Assembly (NCBI GenBank): GCA_018417955.1
Contig: JACTVC010000050.1
Location: 93,596 to 157,595 of the forward strand
Length of the DNA: 64,000 bases
DNA from: Laccaria trichodermophora
Taxonomy: Eukaryota > Basidiomycota > Agaricomycetes > Agaricales > Hydnangiaceae
Direction of reading: 5' to 3'
The position numbers and the translations under genes were made by a program. The first letter of the stretch is position 1. Each line of letters opens with the position of its first letter. Under the pieces are notes generated by a model. That model saw nothing but the letters and a program-made list of their open reading frames with translations, made no database searches and was not told the origin of the DNA. Below are positions 32,240-43,127 of the stretch, piece by piece.

Positions 32240-34108
32240 ATGCACCCCTCATCTTTCTACAATCTTCGGGCTCGTTATGTCTATACTCCCCTCTATGGCC
32301 CTTACACCCTGTCTGAAGCCCTGGAGGGACTTCTTTTTTATTCTCTCAATGAATCTCAAGACTCAATTTCGATCGGTTCCAAAAGGACTTTACGGCATGA
32401 GCTCATTTCGGAGCTCAGCAATGTTGCGGAGGATCTTCAAGATTATCTTTTATATTTCTCTTCTGATTTCCCCATTTTCCCCTCGAACTCTCCAGATCTA
32501 TTCAAGGAGTTGCGAGCAGGTTGCGATGGGTTCGACCCTTTGAGTGTATACTGGGGGGCAATCATTACTCACCTCGTCGTGGCACGCAAAATCGTCGAAC
32601 ACAACTTCTGGCCCCATCTTTCTCAACCAGCCATCGACAATCTAGGAGGTCTACAAAGACTTGGACAACTTCCGTCTTTCGTTTTACCCAACACACCATT
32701 GAACAAACGATTCACATCCGCATCCACATCCATTTCGTCTTCCCAAACATGTACCCCTGCTTGCTCAGCCGACTCTCCATCACAAGTTCAATGCCTATCA
32801 CCGCACAACACGCAAAGCGAGCGCTCACAAAAACTGCCGTCAAAAGCCAATCCCACGGTCGGCAAAGAAGACTGTACGTCGTTTCGGAAGCTCGACAGAT
32901 CACCAGTGCTCCCTGGATCACACTCTCCTCGAACGACGTCGAATCGTCAACCCTCTGGCATCTCCCTGGAGTCGCGATTTTCACAGGTCCACGAAAATCG
33001 ATCGGTTGAAGTCTTTGCGTCCTGGAACCGCTCTGTTGCCGCACGACGCTCCGACAGCTCGACTTCAGCTCGCAGTGATACGAGGGAACGGGGGTGTTTG
33101 GAGAAGGATGCAAATGCTGTAGAGGATGATGAGCACGTTACCGGGGAGACGGAAGTCGCAACAGAGGGAGACGTGGTCACCACGGTGCCGTGTTCACATC
33201 CTCACCCCGTTCAACTGACTTCCCTTCGAGTAAAGGACACGGGGGAACTCGTTGCAACACCAACGAAAGAGTTGTCTGCATCGGTGGCGTCGTGGTCCAC
33301 ATCAACGACGCCTGCCATCTCCGGTTCCACTCCCAGCATCTACTCAAAGTCGACGATGCCGTCTCCGCGTTCAGTCACCAACGCAACTCAATCTCAACCT
33401 TCGACTCGTCCTTTCTCGAAGGGACAACGTGGCCGGCACTCCTTTTCATCCGTTCCATCCCATTTCCCTCCGACCGCTCGAGATCAAGCGTCGAAATCCC
33501 AAATACGATGTTTCGTCCCCTCGCCGGTCAGATCTCCTTCCACACATTCCTTCCAACGACAATCATTCGCATATCCCCTGGCTGAAAGCTCTCAAGACTG
33601 CCGAGACGAACTATTATCACTCCAAGAGCCTCCATCACCAATCATGAGGGACAGTGCAAGCAACATTTCATCACCAATGCACAACGGCTGTCCAATATCC
33701 CCTCCTACTCCGTCACTCGGCCTCTATTGGCACTACCGGTCGTCTCTACGTACACGGCCTTCAACCTCTTCCACCCCAAAACGACGGCGTTCCTCCTTAT
33801 CGCCTTCTTTCGGTCGATTTGAGCCAATTTGTGGGCAACGGTTGTTGAGATCACAGCAGAGCGATCCCATGATTGGCGAGGGAAGCTATTTGTCGTTCTC
33901 AGCACACCAGCCTGCTCCCTTTCGGACTCCTGCCTCAGCTAGCTCACTTCCAATCTCCCATCGACGGCAACACAATGCACGAAATGAGCGCTCGATGACG
34001 CTACAGTCACGAGCTTCCACATCCGAATGCAAGGTCTCCGTGTCGTCGTCAACGCCCAACACACCCTATTCACACTTAAAGACCAATCAGCGAAACACCA
34101 ATACGTGA
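32240..34108 (+). CDS. LTR-element protein, N-terminal ORF (622 aa)
   Basis: Starts 62 nt after the 5' LTR at the first ATG. Residues about 1-160 look globular (YVYTPLYGPYTLSEALEGLL, and a helix-like HLVVARKIVEHNFWPHL); the rest is Ser/Thr/Pro-rich. The gag-like position suggests a structural protein, but there is no zinc knuckle and I recognise no family. Around residues 235-275 it has a block (QPSGISLESRFSQVHEN) that recurs at 34223 in the same frame and in weaker form near 35850, so the ORF is built of diverged tandem blocks of about 1.3-1.6 kb. The TGA at 34106-34108 may be secondary, because this frame stays open and related until about 34411. Confidence 0.55.
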   Translation: MHPSSFYNLRARYVYTPLYGPYTLSEALEGLLFYSLNESQDSISIGSKRTLRHELISELSNVAEDLQDYLLYFSSDFPIFPSNSPDLFKELRAGCDGFDPLSVYWGAIITHLVVARKIVEHNFWPHLSQPAIDNLGGLQRLGQLPSFVLPNTPLNKRFTSASTSISSSQTCTPACSADSPSQVQCLSPHNTQSERSQKLPSKANPTVGKEDCTSFRKLDRSPVLPGSHSPRTTSNRQPSGISLESRFSQVHENRSVEVFASWNRSVAARRSDSSTSARSDTRERGCLEKDANAVEDDEHVTGETEVATEGDVVTTVPCSHPHPVQLTSLRVKDTGELVATPTKELSASVASWSTSTTPAISGSTPSIYSKSTMPSPRSVTNATQSQPSTRPFSKGQRGRHSFSSVPSHFPPTARDQASKSQIRCFVPSPVRSPSTHSFQRQSFAYPLAESSQDCRDELLSLQEPPSPIMRDSASNISSPMHNGCPISPPTPSLGLYWHYRSSLRTRPSTSSTPKRRRSSLSPSFGRFEPICGQRLLRSQQSDPMIGEGSYLSFSAHQPAPFRTPASASSLPISHRRQHNARNERSMTLQSRASTSECKVSVSSSTPNTPYSHLKTNQRNTNT

Positions 34109-34358
34109 GACGAGCAAGCACAGCCCGAGGCGCTGGCATTACCAGGCATTTCCACGGTGGACAACGAACAACGTACATCATTCCCGATGCTTGACGTAAT
34201 GCCGACACTCACCACTCCAATCTCGTCAAATCACCAACCCTCCGACATTGGTTTCGATTCGCGCCGCCCACAGATCTTCAAAGATCACTTAAACGAAGCC
34301 TTCGCGCCGCTTAACTGTACTCTGGCCGCTCCATGCAGCTCGACTTCAGCTCACAGTA

Positions 34359-36551
34359 GTGAAACAAATACTGGGGAGCTTGGGGGGCGATGCGAAGGTT
34401 GTGGGGCCTAACAAGCAGGTTACCGTGGAGGTAGAAGCTGTAGGGGAGGGAGAAGATGTCGTTGAGGTGCCGTATGCCGATCCGCGTCTCGTTCAACTAA
34501 TTCCTCTTCAAGTTGAAGCTACAGGAGGATGCATTAGTACAATGCCCGCAAAGACATCACCTCCAACGACGGCTTCACGGCCTACATCAACAATACGAGC
34601 CCCTACAAAGGCGTCGCCTTTCTTGATGGGTTCGCAGCCCATATCGATAACGCGAGAGCCTGCAAAGGCATCGTCTTCGTCAACGGCGTCACAGCACATG
34701 TCAACGGTCGAGAAGACGAGAGCAAGTCCACCACGCAACCCGAACAGCGAGGACGACGTGCAGCTGGGACGAGGCGAGTCGAGGGATCGTATTAGTTGTG
34801 TGTCACACGGGAGGTTGTGCTGCAGCTCAACGAGGAGCAGAGCCCTTTCACGCGGTCCGCAAACATGCAACGGCCTATGCACAAGCCTCTCCCCCATGCC
34901 GCCAAGTGGACGAACCTTTTTCCAACCAAACTCTCATGCCCAATACCACTCGAGCAACGCTTTCGTTCCCGCACCATCACACACCACTTCAGCCTCTCCG
35001 ACCAGTGACGGACACCCCTGCTCCAGTCCACACTCTAGCATCCAATCCCAGCCAACCAATTACTTGGGGCAACATGAACCTGGATACTCTTCGCTTGACA
35101 ACGACAACCACACTCTCAACGACTCCCGTCCAAATCCAGGCAATGCGTCAATCGACTCCGTCTCTTCCCTCTTAACACCCCATGTGAATGGGAATGGGCA
35201 CGACTCGGACTCGGATCAACATTCAATGTTGTATCTGGAAATGGACTGCTCGACAACGAGCTCAACAGTGGCATTGGAGCCTTTGGAGGGACTCGATGTG
35301 TCGCAGAAGGATGTTTCGGAGCATGAGCATGAGCTTTCAGAGGTTCAGCACCCTCCTGCCCCATCATGCGGCCTCTTCCGATACCCGGTGTCCCTCCATT
35401 CACGGCCTTCTACGCCTTTCATCCCAGAGCGACGATGTTCACCCCTACCACCTCCTTTGTGTCAACTTAATGGGCAACAATTACCAAAATTACAGTTGGA
35501 TCTTCTCAAACAGCACGACCTCACCCCCTCTCGAACTCACTTTTCGGATACTTCGTCTTCAAATCCCTGTCAACAGCAACGAAACGGGCGTTCGAGGACA
35601 CCACCATCACGAGCTTCCATAATTGAACACAGGGACTTTGAGTTGTTGATATCGCCCCACGTGCCTTGCCGTCCCAAGTCGAGCCCTGGTACGCGAGATG
35701 AGCAAGTACAACTCAAAGCAACGCCAGACGTTCCCATGGTCAATAACGAGGGATTCCTGTCATCAACAATGTGTAACAGCTATCCCACTCCCTCTCCAAC
35801 CACTCCATCCTCATCTCCGTTGATCATCGGCCCAGATCCTCCTCCACGGATCTTCCAAGATCATTCGGACAAACTTGTCACACCGCCAGACCATGCTCTC
35901 GCTGATCACAATATCTTTTCGACTCCTCCAACATCATCATCATTGATCCACAAGGCCCATTCAGTCTCTCCTCCTATCCCATTACTTGACCTCAAACCTA
36001 AACGCTCCACCAAGCCCACCATGACTGTGATAACAGAGCTGGAGAGTGAGCTGGAGGCACCTCAGAGGCTAGAAATAGAGGAGGGATTTGAGAGATCTCC
36101 CATGGCTCAGCTGATGCAAGAATACTCTTCAGTGTGGATAGAGCCTTACTCAGATCCGACAGAGAGGAGCATTATGTTGGTGCTAAGCATAGAGGAATTG
36201 ACCTTGGACCTTATTGTGGACAGAGGTGAAGTCAGAGCTAGGAGCCTATCTCGCTATCATTTGGTCAAGGCTGCCTTCAACAAACTTACTGCAGTGGTTG
36301 CATCACAGCAGATTTTCTTACAACGAGCAGCTGCTTTGATTGTGGACAGGAAATTTTACTTCATAGTGGATCCAGGGAACACTCTGTTACCTCTTTTACA
36401 AGGTACCTCTAGCCTGCCACAATTGCATGCGGTCTGGAGGGCTCTTATCACAAGGATCAAGCTAGGAGTCAAGGCCTTGAAGAAATATGTTGCAGAGTAC
36501 CAACTTCAAGCAGATGCTGCTGCCCTTTCTTCACTAACTTCACATTGTTGA
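34359..36551 (+). CDS. LTR-element protein, C-terminal ORF (730 aa)
   Basis: Open for 730 codons in a different frame from the upstream ORF, whose frame overlaps it to 34411. It starts with a piece related to the first ORF (VEAVGEGEDVVEVPY resembles ATEGDVVTTVP). Three Ser/Thr-rich repeats of about 19 aa follow at 34545-34725, then a disordered middle. The C-terminal 180 aa looks folded (ERSIMLVLSIEELTLDLIVD; RYHLVKAAFNKLTAVVASQ). No polymerase or integrase motif is visible. One ancestral ORF spanning 32240-36551, split by a stop and a frameshift, would explain the repeats; two genes are also possible. Confidence 0.55.
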   Translation: MKQILGSLGGDAKVVGPNKQVTVEVEAVGEGEDVVEVPYADPRLVQLIPLQVEATGGCISTMPAKTSPPTTASRPTSTIRAPTKASPFLMGSQPISITREPAKASSSSTASQHMSTVEKTRASPPRNPNSEDDVQLGRGESRDRISCVSHGRLCCSSTRSRALSRGPQTCNGLCTSLSPMPPSGRTFFQPNSHAQYHSSNAFVPAPSHTTSASPTSDGHPCSSPHSSIQSQPTNYLGQHEPGYSSLDNDNHTLNDSRPNPGNASIDSVSSLLTPHVNGNGHDSDSDQHSMLYLEMDCSTTSSTVALEPLEGLDVSQKDVSEHEHELSEVQHPPAPSCGLFRYPVSLHSRPSTPFIPERRCSPLPPPLCQLNGQQLPKLQLDLLKQHDLTPSRTHFSDTSSSNPCQQQRNGRSRTPPSRASIIEHRDFELLISPHVPCRPKSSPGTRDEQVQLKATPDVPMVNNEGFLSSTMCNSYPTPSPTTPSSSPLIIGPDPPPRIFQDHSDKLVTPPDHALADHNIFSTPPTSSSLIHKAHSVSPPIPLLDLKPKRSTKPTMTVITELESELEAPQRLEIEEGFERSPMAQLMQEYSSVWIEPYSDPTERSIMLVLSIEELTLDLIVDRGEVRARSLSRYHLVKAAFNKLTAVVASQQIFLQRAAALIVDRKFYFIVDPGNTLLPLLQGTSSLPQLHAVWRALITRIKLGVKALKKYVAEYQLQADAAALSSLTSHC

Positions 36552-36702
36552 GTTTCTACTTTTCATTACTTCTTCTATTACATTTCACCCTTGATTTTTT
36601 TTCTTTTTTTTTTTTTTTTGGCTTTCATTCTCACTGCCCATCCCATCAATTTCAAGCCTCTTCTCTTCCATTTTGCTAAGCAACTGGAAAGTAGGGGGGC
36701 TT

Positions 36703-37243
36703 TGTAGCAGGTATATGGGATTCTATCCTCCCTCTATATCATTTACTTTCCATTACTTAGCATTTGTATCACATGACTCCCATCCATACTTGTCAGTAGT
36801 AGTCATGTGACAATTTACCTTCTTACATCTCTACCACCACTGCATCTATTGCTTTCTAGCAGGCGTTCTATTGTAGCTCAAACCAATAGGCAAGTGTTAT
36901 TGTGTATTAACAGGTCACTGACACTCTGCTCCAAGAGAACAAGTGTCAGCACCAGTTGATCAGGGCAGATCTTATCAGATCTGCAGTGCTATCCCTTTCT
37001 GTGTCTGTATCCAACCTCTCGTGGATTTCCCAAGAGGTAGCAGGGGTTGTAGCTTTGGATTTCCAGAGTGATCTCAACCCTAGCTAGGATACGCCCACAT
37101 CCAGTCTCATTTCCCCAGTCTTCCTCTCTTTGGACCAAGTTGCAACCAAGATTGCACCTGGGTCTTCACACCATTACCATTCCAGCTCGCCATACGACTT
37201 TCATCGACAGCTCCCGCATTTAACGCACAGATAGTCCGTTACA
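36703..37243 (+). repeat. 3' LTR of the 541-bp family
   Basis: 541 bp copy, followed by the TGCCT duplication at 37244-37248. Confidence 0.9.
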
Positions 37244-37460
37244 TGCCTCGTCGGACATACCAGTGTCGGGGTTGTGGACCTGTTTGAGGACTGAAGAGGA
37301 GCTAATTAGGTGTAGTAAGGTGCATTACACACCATTGTATCTCTTGCTTCTTCTTCTCCCCATCAGCAGGCGCTGTGGCTTTCGGTGTCTTCTTGGCTGC
37401 CTTTGTGCCGTCTCGATTTGGCGGGGCCTTGGAAGCGGTGGAGGCCAGGGCTTGCAAGCA
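37244..37460 (-). pseudogene. Histone H2B pseudogene c, 5' part
   Basis: Minus strand: N-terminal tail ASTASKAPPNRDGTKAAKK, then ATAPADGEKKK (about 37460-37340). An intron follows, then VLKQVHNPDTGM (37290-37255), which has an extra Asn. The sequence stops at the TGCCT duplication and continues at 31637 on the other side of the LTR element. Without the insertion the pieces join within the H2B fold, still with indels. It was a pseudogene or became one at about the time of insertion. Confidence 0.72.
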
Positions 37461-39110
37461 GAAGCAGAAGCAAGTTTGCAACGTTCAACGTTATCTATAG
37501 TGGATGTAGACTCTAGACGATCGGATCGGTTATTATTGTAAGTAGTGACAGATGTAACAAGGACCCGAACAAGGCCGATAGCCGATGCTGCCCTGGAGGG
37601 CAATGGCAAACAAAGCCCAAAATAGCTCCAGGGTCTGATGGTATGTCTTGTTTCGGAAATCTGGGGAAAGCTGTCCCTGCCCCTCTCATATCTCAGCCCA
37701 AAGGTGAGTAAAACGTTCGACATAAGTTCAGACAAATGTGGGGTAAAGTAAGTATGATTTCTGTAGCTTTACTGACATGTCATATACCTAAAGTACTTAG
37801 TTCCAGAACCTAGAAGAACTTAGAAGAATGTTCCGTCCTTGTTTGTCTTTGTTCAACGTGCTTCAACATGTTTGTTTGTTAGGTTCTGTTTGTCAATCGC
37901 CTATACTGCAAACACGTCGCTAACACATTCAAGAACTGGATTTGAGGTATATTAGCACACTACAACTGGATGTCCTACGTGCTATTGAGAATCACAAAAT
38001 AGAAATTACAATGTAAATGATCTGAGTGAACCTTAGAGTAATGGAATGATAGGGAATAAATAGAGGTACTATAACACACATGTTCACTACCACTGTACTT
38101 ATACCTTGTGTTGTACATGAGGAATATCATCTATTACTACACCTACATCCTCTGACTGCTTAAGCACATAGCCCTACCAGCAGCTCTTCTTAGGCACTAA
38201 GAGAATAAGGCGTCAGCAGACTAGATCTTCATCAATCCACACAATCTCTGCAGGAACTGTCCTTGGAGGCTGGAATACAGGAACATTGGACTGTCACATT
38301 TCACGACTCTGAGTGTTTGATCATTAGAGCAGAGTCTTCACACCTTCATCTGCTAGGGTATCCTACAGCTTTCCCACTACTTGAGTGATCACTACGTCAA
38401 CAGTGGTTCACACAGATTCCTGGTTGCCCTTCTTTGGGAGTTGAAAAACAACACTAGGAATTACTACCATCTATGTACTTGTAAACAAGCTACTATTAAG
38501 GGAAAAATAGTTCTAGATAGTCTTCATGTTTCCTAGTTTCCAGAAACCTAGAAACCAGGGGAAACCACTGAAAGCTGGAATCTATTTCTCCATCTTACTG
38601 ATGAAGTTTAGAAAAGCTGCAAATACAAAAAGCCAGGCTCAGTACCCTGTAAAGCCACTGTTTTTGAATGCATTCAGGTTGTCATGGGTTTGATTTTGAT
38701 CAATGTAATTTCCAACTTTCCAGCTTTTTCACTTGTGGCAAGTCAAAAAGTGGGAAAACTAGATATGTAAATCTTGATCTTGCTGATGTATGTTTTGATG
38801 TCTGATGTATCTTTCTTGTAGCTGCACCTGCAGAACTGCCCCTGTTAACGAGGCAGGAGGCAGAAGTATAACCTGCAACTGCACAAAGTGAGTCACTGTT
38901 GTGTTGGTGGGACACTAGTTGCTGATGAATTTCAATCAGCTGTGTGTACAAGCTGGAGGAATGCAAGTGCTAAGTGGACAGGAACCCATTGAATTTTTGT
39001 AGTAGTATGTAATAAAGTAATCATAATGGTTGCTTGTAATGAACACAGTAGTGTGCAAAAACACTGGAGATCTTCTCATCTTCAACCAGGGAAACCCCTG
39101 AATTGACCTG
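37461..39110. other. Unassigned stretch
   Basis: No gene or element recognised. AT-rich and without long open frames; probably old, mutated repeat DNA. Confidence 0.35.
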
Positions 39111-39600
39111 AACCCAGTAATAATGAGTATGTGAGCTGTAGTGGCATTTCATTGTAGGGGAGTAAATATACTGAACACTTTCTGAAGAGCATCATGAATC
39201 AAGCCACATTTTACTGGCATGTATGTACAAAAAGCAAAAGTCATCTAGGCGAAAATTCAACGAAATGTTCTGCCCAGGTATAAGAAGTCAAATGTGTCTG
39301 TTGTGTGGATTATCAGTACAAGCTGGATTGCAGTACAAATGAAGGCAATACACTGACATGGTAATACTGGCTGTTATCATCAGAAAATTGAGGCAAAGCA
39401 TTGGGTTTTGCTTTCAGGGGAACCTGCAGTCTCTGTATATCTGGGCATATTCAGGAAGGGGGAGTGCGCACAGGTGATATGATGGTGTGTTTTCACCTCA
39501 AGGTCAAGCCTGTCTTGTTGAGAATATTATCAATCCCTTGCTTCTTCAAGAATTCAGAAAATGGCTTGGAATTATCATAGAGGGTATCAACGACATCAGC
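39110..39600 (+). repeat. Mutated copy of the 3' end of the 2H locus
   Basis: Aligns with 50530-51020 along its whole length, from the 3' end of the AKAP7/2H-like gene (AATGAGTATGTGAGCTG) into its downstream flank. Many differences are C to T or G to A, often at CpG (for example GTCATCGTCAG here reads GTTATCATCAG). No function expected. Confidence 0.8.
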
Positions 39601-39783
39601 AAGGATGTACAGCTTGGTCTTCTTATCATCTAAGCAGAGCAAGGAATGACCTACAAAGTATTCATGTAATCAGTCAGGACAGACTGAAATACATGTGGTT
39701 CCACTCCATGCCTTCAAAATAAAGTTAGAATTAAACTGTCCAGCCATGGCAATAAAAGGCTTACCTGCTTTACTTTATCACAT
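39414..39783 (-). pseudogene. Unrecognised minus-strand gene fragment
   Basis: Minus-strand coding-like sequence: LLCLDDKKTKLYILADVVD, then SKPFSEFLKKQGIDNILNK, followed by an in-frame stop where the 50842-51011 copy reads through. The same C-terminal piece occurs in that less mutated copy. The family is unknown. Upstream, near 39700, more residues (GKPFIAMAGQFNSNF) suggest another exon, interrupted by stops and by the palindrome at 39784. Confidence 0.5.
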
Positions 39784-40812
39784 GGGGCAAACAGTGTTCC
39801 TCGCCTGATAAAGAGGTAATAAATGACAGATAATTATGTACATTAGTTAATTCCCCATTAGTGTCAAAAATGTTCAAATGAAAAGGTTTCATTGTTATTT
39901 CAACTTTGCACCCACAAAAAGGTGATATCATGTCTGCAAAATATTTATTAATGGTTACTGGTGCAAGAATGATTGAAAAACAAAAGAAATCTTTGTGAGG
40001 AAAGAAAGATAAAGAAAGACCCTGTTTTCTCTTGGCAAAAATGATGAGGCAACTATTTAATGTCTTGAAAGGCCTTTCTTGGCACTGTAAAAAGCAATAA
40101 AGGAAATTTAAATTTTACCCTCTTAAACAAAGGAACCCTGAGAGATAATTTTAATTCTTTGTTCCTGTTCCCTCAGGTCAAAAAGATCTTTCAATGACAT
40201 TAAATAGTTGCCTCATCACAGTGGACGCATGACAAGATAATTTGTGTTGGAATATGTTAAAAATATCTTTTGGAAGTTCCTTATTTTTTCCCTGTCTTCT
40301 ACCAGATATGTTTGAAAACATGTAGAACATATTGAGATACATATATAGACAATTCAAATTGACCCAATATCTTTCAAGTAAGTTTCTATATGTTTTTAAG
40401 CTGTTTTATAAGTATTTAATCTTCATTTATTGAAGAAAATGTTTGTAGATGTATTACATGTTTCTTACTAGAAAACAGAAAAAAAATAAGGAACTTCCAA
40501 AAGATATTTTTAGAGTATTTCAGTGCAGATTATCTTGTCATGTGTCCAGTGTCATTGTTGCCAAGGTAAAACAGGGTCTTTCTCTATCTTCCTTTCCTGG
40601 CAAAAATTTCTTTTGTTTCTCAGTAATTCCTGCACTAACAAACCACCAATAGCTATTTTACATACATGACATCACCTTTTTGTGGGTGCAAAGTTAAAAT
40701 GACAATGAAATTTTTTTATCTGAACATTTTGACACTAATGTGGAATCAAGTATTTAACATAGTTATCTACTTTTTATTACCTCTTTACCAGGCAATGAAC
40801 CCTGTTTGCCCC
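39784..40812. mobile_element. 1-kb palindrome (foldback element 2)
   Basis: Imperfect inverted repeat centred near 40,380: GGGGCAAACAG at 39784 pairs with CTGTTTGCCCC ending at 40812. Long arms include CCTGATAAAGAGGTAATAAA and its counterpart at about 40775-40800, and AAAGATATTTTTA/AATATCTTTTGG near the centre. No target duplication is visible. Mutation between the arms is heavier than in the foldback at 4204. No coding. Confidence 0.7.
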
Positions 40813-41058
40813 TTGGGTATCCCATAGACTATCCATAAGCTTAGTGTTAACTGATTCACCTTCCCTGGAAACACAGCCATTGGCTTGGACCATGAACCAA
40901 TTCATGAAATACCCAACAATAGCAGCAGTGCAATTATCACAGAGCAAAGGGGACCAGAACTTTAAAACTTTATTCAAACCTACATAATTGGCATCAATGA
41001 TATTTGAAACCTTGATGCAGTCGAAATGGATGCTCAAAGGGATGCCATCTGCAGCCAA
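40777..41058 (-). CDS. Hypothetical ORF overlapping the palindrome edge
   Basis: 93 codons on the minus strand, with coding-like text such as WSPLLCDNCTAAIVGYFMNW. It reads into the palindrome, so its last ten residues are not native. It may be an exon fragment of a host gene or of the same unknown gene as 39414-39783. No family recognised. Confidence 0.25.
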   Translation of the reverse strand: MAADGIPLSIHFDCIKVSNIIDANYVGLNKVLKFWSPLLCDNCTAAIVGYFMNWFMVQANGCVSREGESVNTKLMDSLWDTQGANRVHCLVKR

Positions 41059-41280
41059 TGAGCCTGCTCAAATCCTGCATGCAAGGTCACATGCATCAAG
41101 CATCTGGACAAATAAGGATGTTGATGTTGGAACAGGCAGAGGTGCTTCCCCGGCATATAGCTAGCTGGGTAGATGGTGGTATTGCAGTGAGTAGCTATGA
41201 CATGTGATACATGTATGGGTGTGCACGTGACTGCACTCTGGAGCAGGGAATCCCTATGTGGTTTGTAATCTATCGGCCAC

Positions 41281-41599
41281 TGTGAAGCGTTCACTCTGAA
41301 CTTCTCGCATAGCTGAAGCCAAGAGGGAAGGAGGAGGCAAGAATGGGTGGATCTGGGATCAACACCCATGAGTGAGCAATGAGCAGTTACAAGATACTCA
41401 GCTGGCCCAACATGATTATGCATACTGTAGGAAGTACAGTTATACAAAGCACTACATGTAGTGCAAGAGGATGGCAAGACTGCTGACAAGGTGGTGGTTC
41501 AAGACAAAAGATCAATATATTATGTAAGATATCCAAATCTAGCTATATACCACTGTTTGACTATGGCCTCTGGGCATTCCCTTCCAATCCTATATCACA
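41281..41599 (-). repeat. 3' LTR of copy B
   Basis: 319 bp, element in minus orientation, next to GCCAC at 41276-41280. Confidence 0.9.
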
Positions 41600-43127
41600 A
41601 AGCCCCCCAATGTCCAGAGGGCATGTAAGGAAAACAATGGTGGGGAAGAATAATAGAATAGAAATCCTCTTGCCCCCCAGAGTGAATATCAGGATAAAAT
41701 GAGACCAAAAGGTAGCAAAGCAAAGAAGATGAACAAAAGAAAGAAAAAAATTTGGCCCCAAATAATTTGCTATCTGGAAAGCTGGTCACTGTAAGCTCCC
41801 AGCTTAACCCAGAAATACCCATATGATCCTCCCATTCTCTCTTCAGTGATGTATAACCATGAGTACTGGGAAACCATGCAAGTGGATGGCTTCCAGGTCA
41901 TCCATCCCAACTCCATTGCCTTTCCCCATCAAGATGGTGTAGCATGCTTCCATCATACTTGTGGTCTGGGTATAAGACATGTATAGTGTGATAGAGGCTT
42001 GCGCCTCTCCACTCAGATCGTTGATCCCAACTCAACTCCCTCTACCCATCAAGATGATGTAGCTTGCTTCCATTGTGGTGTGTCGTCTGGACGTGGGGAG
42101 TGTGTAATGGGATAGAGGCTTGCGCCTCTCCTCCCACCTTCCACCTATACTCCCCTACAGCCCCCCACTTTTCCAGTGTGCGAATCTCAAGAATCAAGCC
42201 AGGGAGGATAGAGGCGAAGAGATCGTGCAGTGGAAAATTACAAGCCGTGATCGTAAGTTGGTGTCAGAGTAGGTAGAGGTGGTGCCAGTTGGGTAGGAAT
42301 GATGAGAGGAAAGAAAGGGGAAGAAAAAAAAAAAAGTTGTCATAAAACTTGCCCCCCAGAGTGGACACAGGCCATGCAACACACATGCAGCAATCTGTAA
42401 GGCTACCATGATTGAAGAAGAGTCCGCCACGCAACACGCGAGCAGCAACTCCTCAAGACTGATCCGCCGCAAAACATGCGAGCTGCAATCAGGAGCCAGA
42501 AGGTTACCATGATTGAAGAAGAGTCCGCCGCATAATGCGCGAGCAGCAACTCCTCAACACTGATCCGCCGCGAAACACGCGAGCAGCAATCAGTACTTCT
42601 GAGGGACTCAGAAGGTTACCATGATTGAAGAAGAGTCCGCCGCGTAATGCGCGAGCTGCAACTCCTCCACACTGATCCGCCGCGCAACACGCGAGCAGCA
42701 ATCAGCCTTCTGAGAGAAGGTTACCATGACTGAAGAAGAGTCCGCCGCGTAATGCACGAGCAGCAACTCTCAACCAGTTGAGGTGTCTCCCCAGCCCATA
42801 AGAGTCCTCCAATCAAGTCTTAACACCCCAAATAGAGGGGATATCCTGAGGGAGCCAAAAATGTGTTTGAGCATAGCGTAGTGATTTCTGGCCCGTTCCT
42901 GGAGATCAAATACCCGTTCGAAAGCTACGAACAACGCCTTTCCAACGGTATAATTCGCGTATCGTGACGAGCCGTGGTTGTCGAGATAGAGAGGTAATAC
43001 CCAGAAACTGCAGTTCTGGAGTAAATGCATACTGCAGACCAGGCTGTCGTCCGTTTTTGACATGAATAGGTGCGTCGGAAAGGTACGATTCAGGCGTTTA
43101 AAACGGGCTATAGAACGTCCGATGCGA

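Larger units (their letters stand above)
31638..37243 (+). mobile_element. Non-autonomous LTR element with 541-bp LTRs
   Basis: 5,606 bp with 5-bp duplication TGCCT (31633-31637, 37244-37248). LTRs 31638-32178 and 36703-37243 are 541 bp each (TGTAGCAGG...CCGTTACA) and nearly identical. The right LTR is preceded by AGGGGGGCTT. The internal 4.5 kb has two long open frames but no protease, reverse transcriptase, RNase H or integrase motif that I can see. It is therefore a large LTR element that probably borrows enzymes. It split H2B copy c. Solo LTRs of this family lie at 1829-2369 and 58844-59384. Confidence 0.92.

Noticed and set aside
33190..33647. Alternative-frame ORFs overlapping the LTR-element protein
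   Set aside because: Conserved blocks between units align in the main frame (QPSGISLESR versus QPSDIGFDSR), which argues for that frame; the others are shadows.
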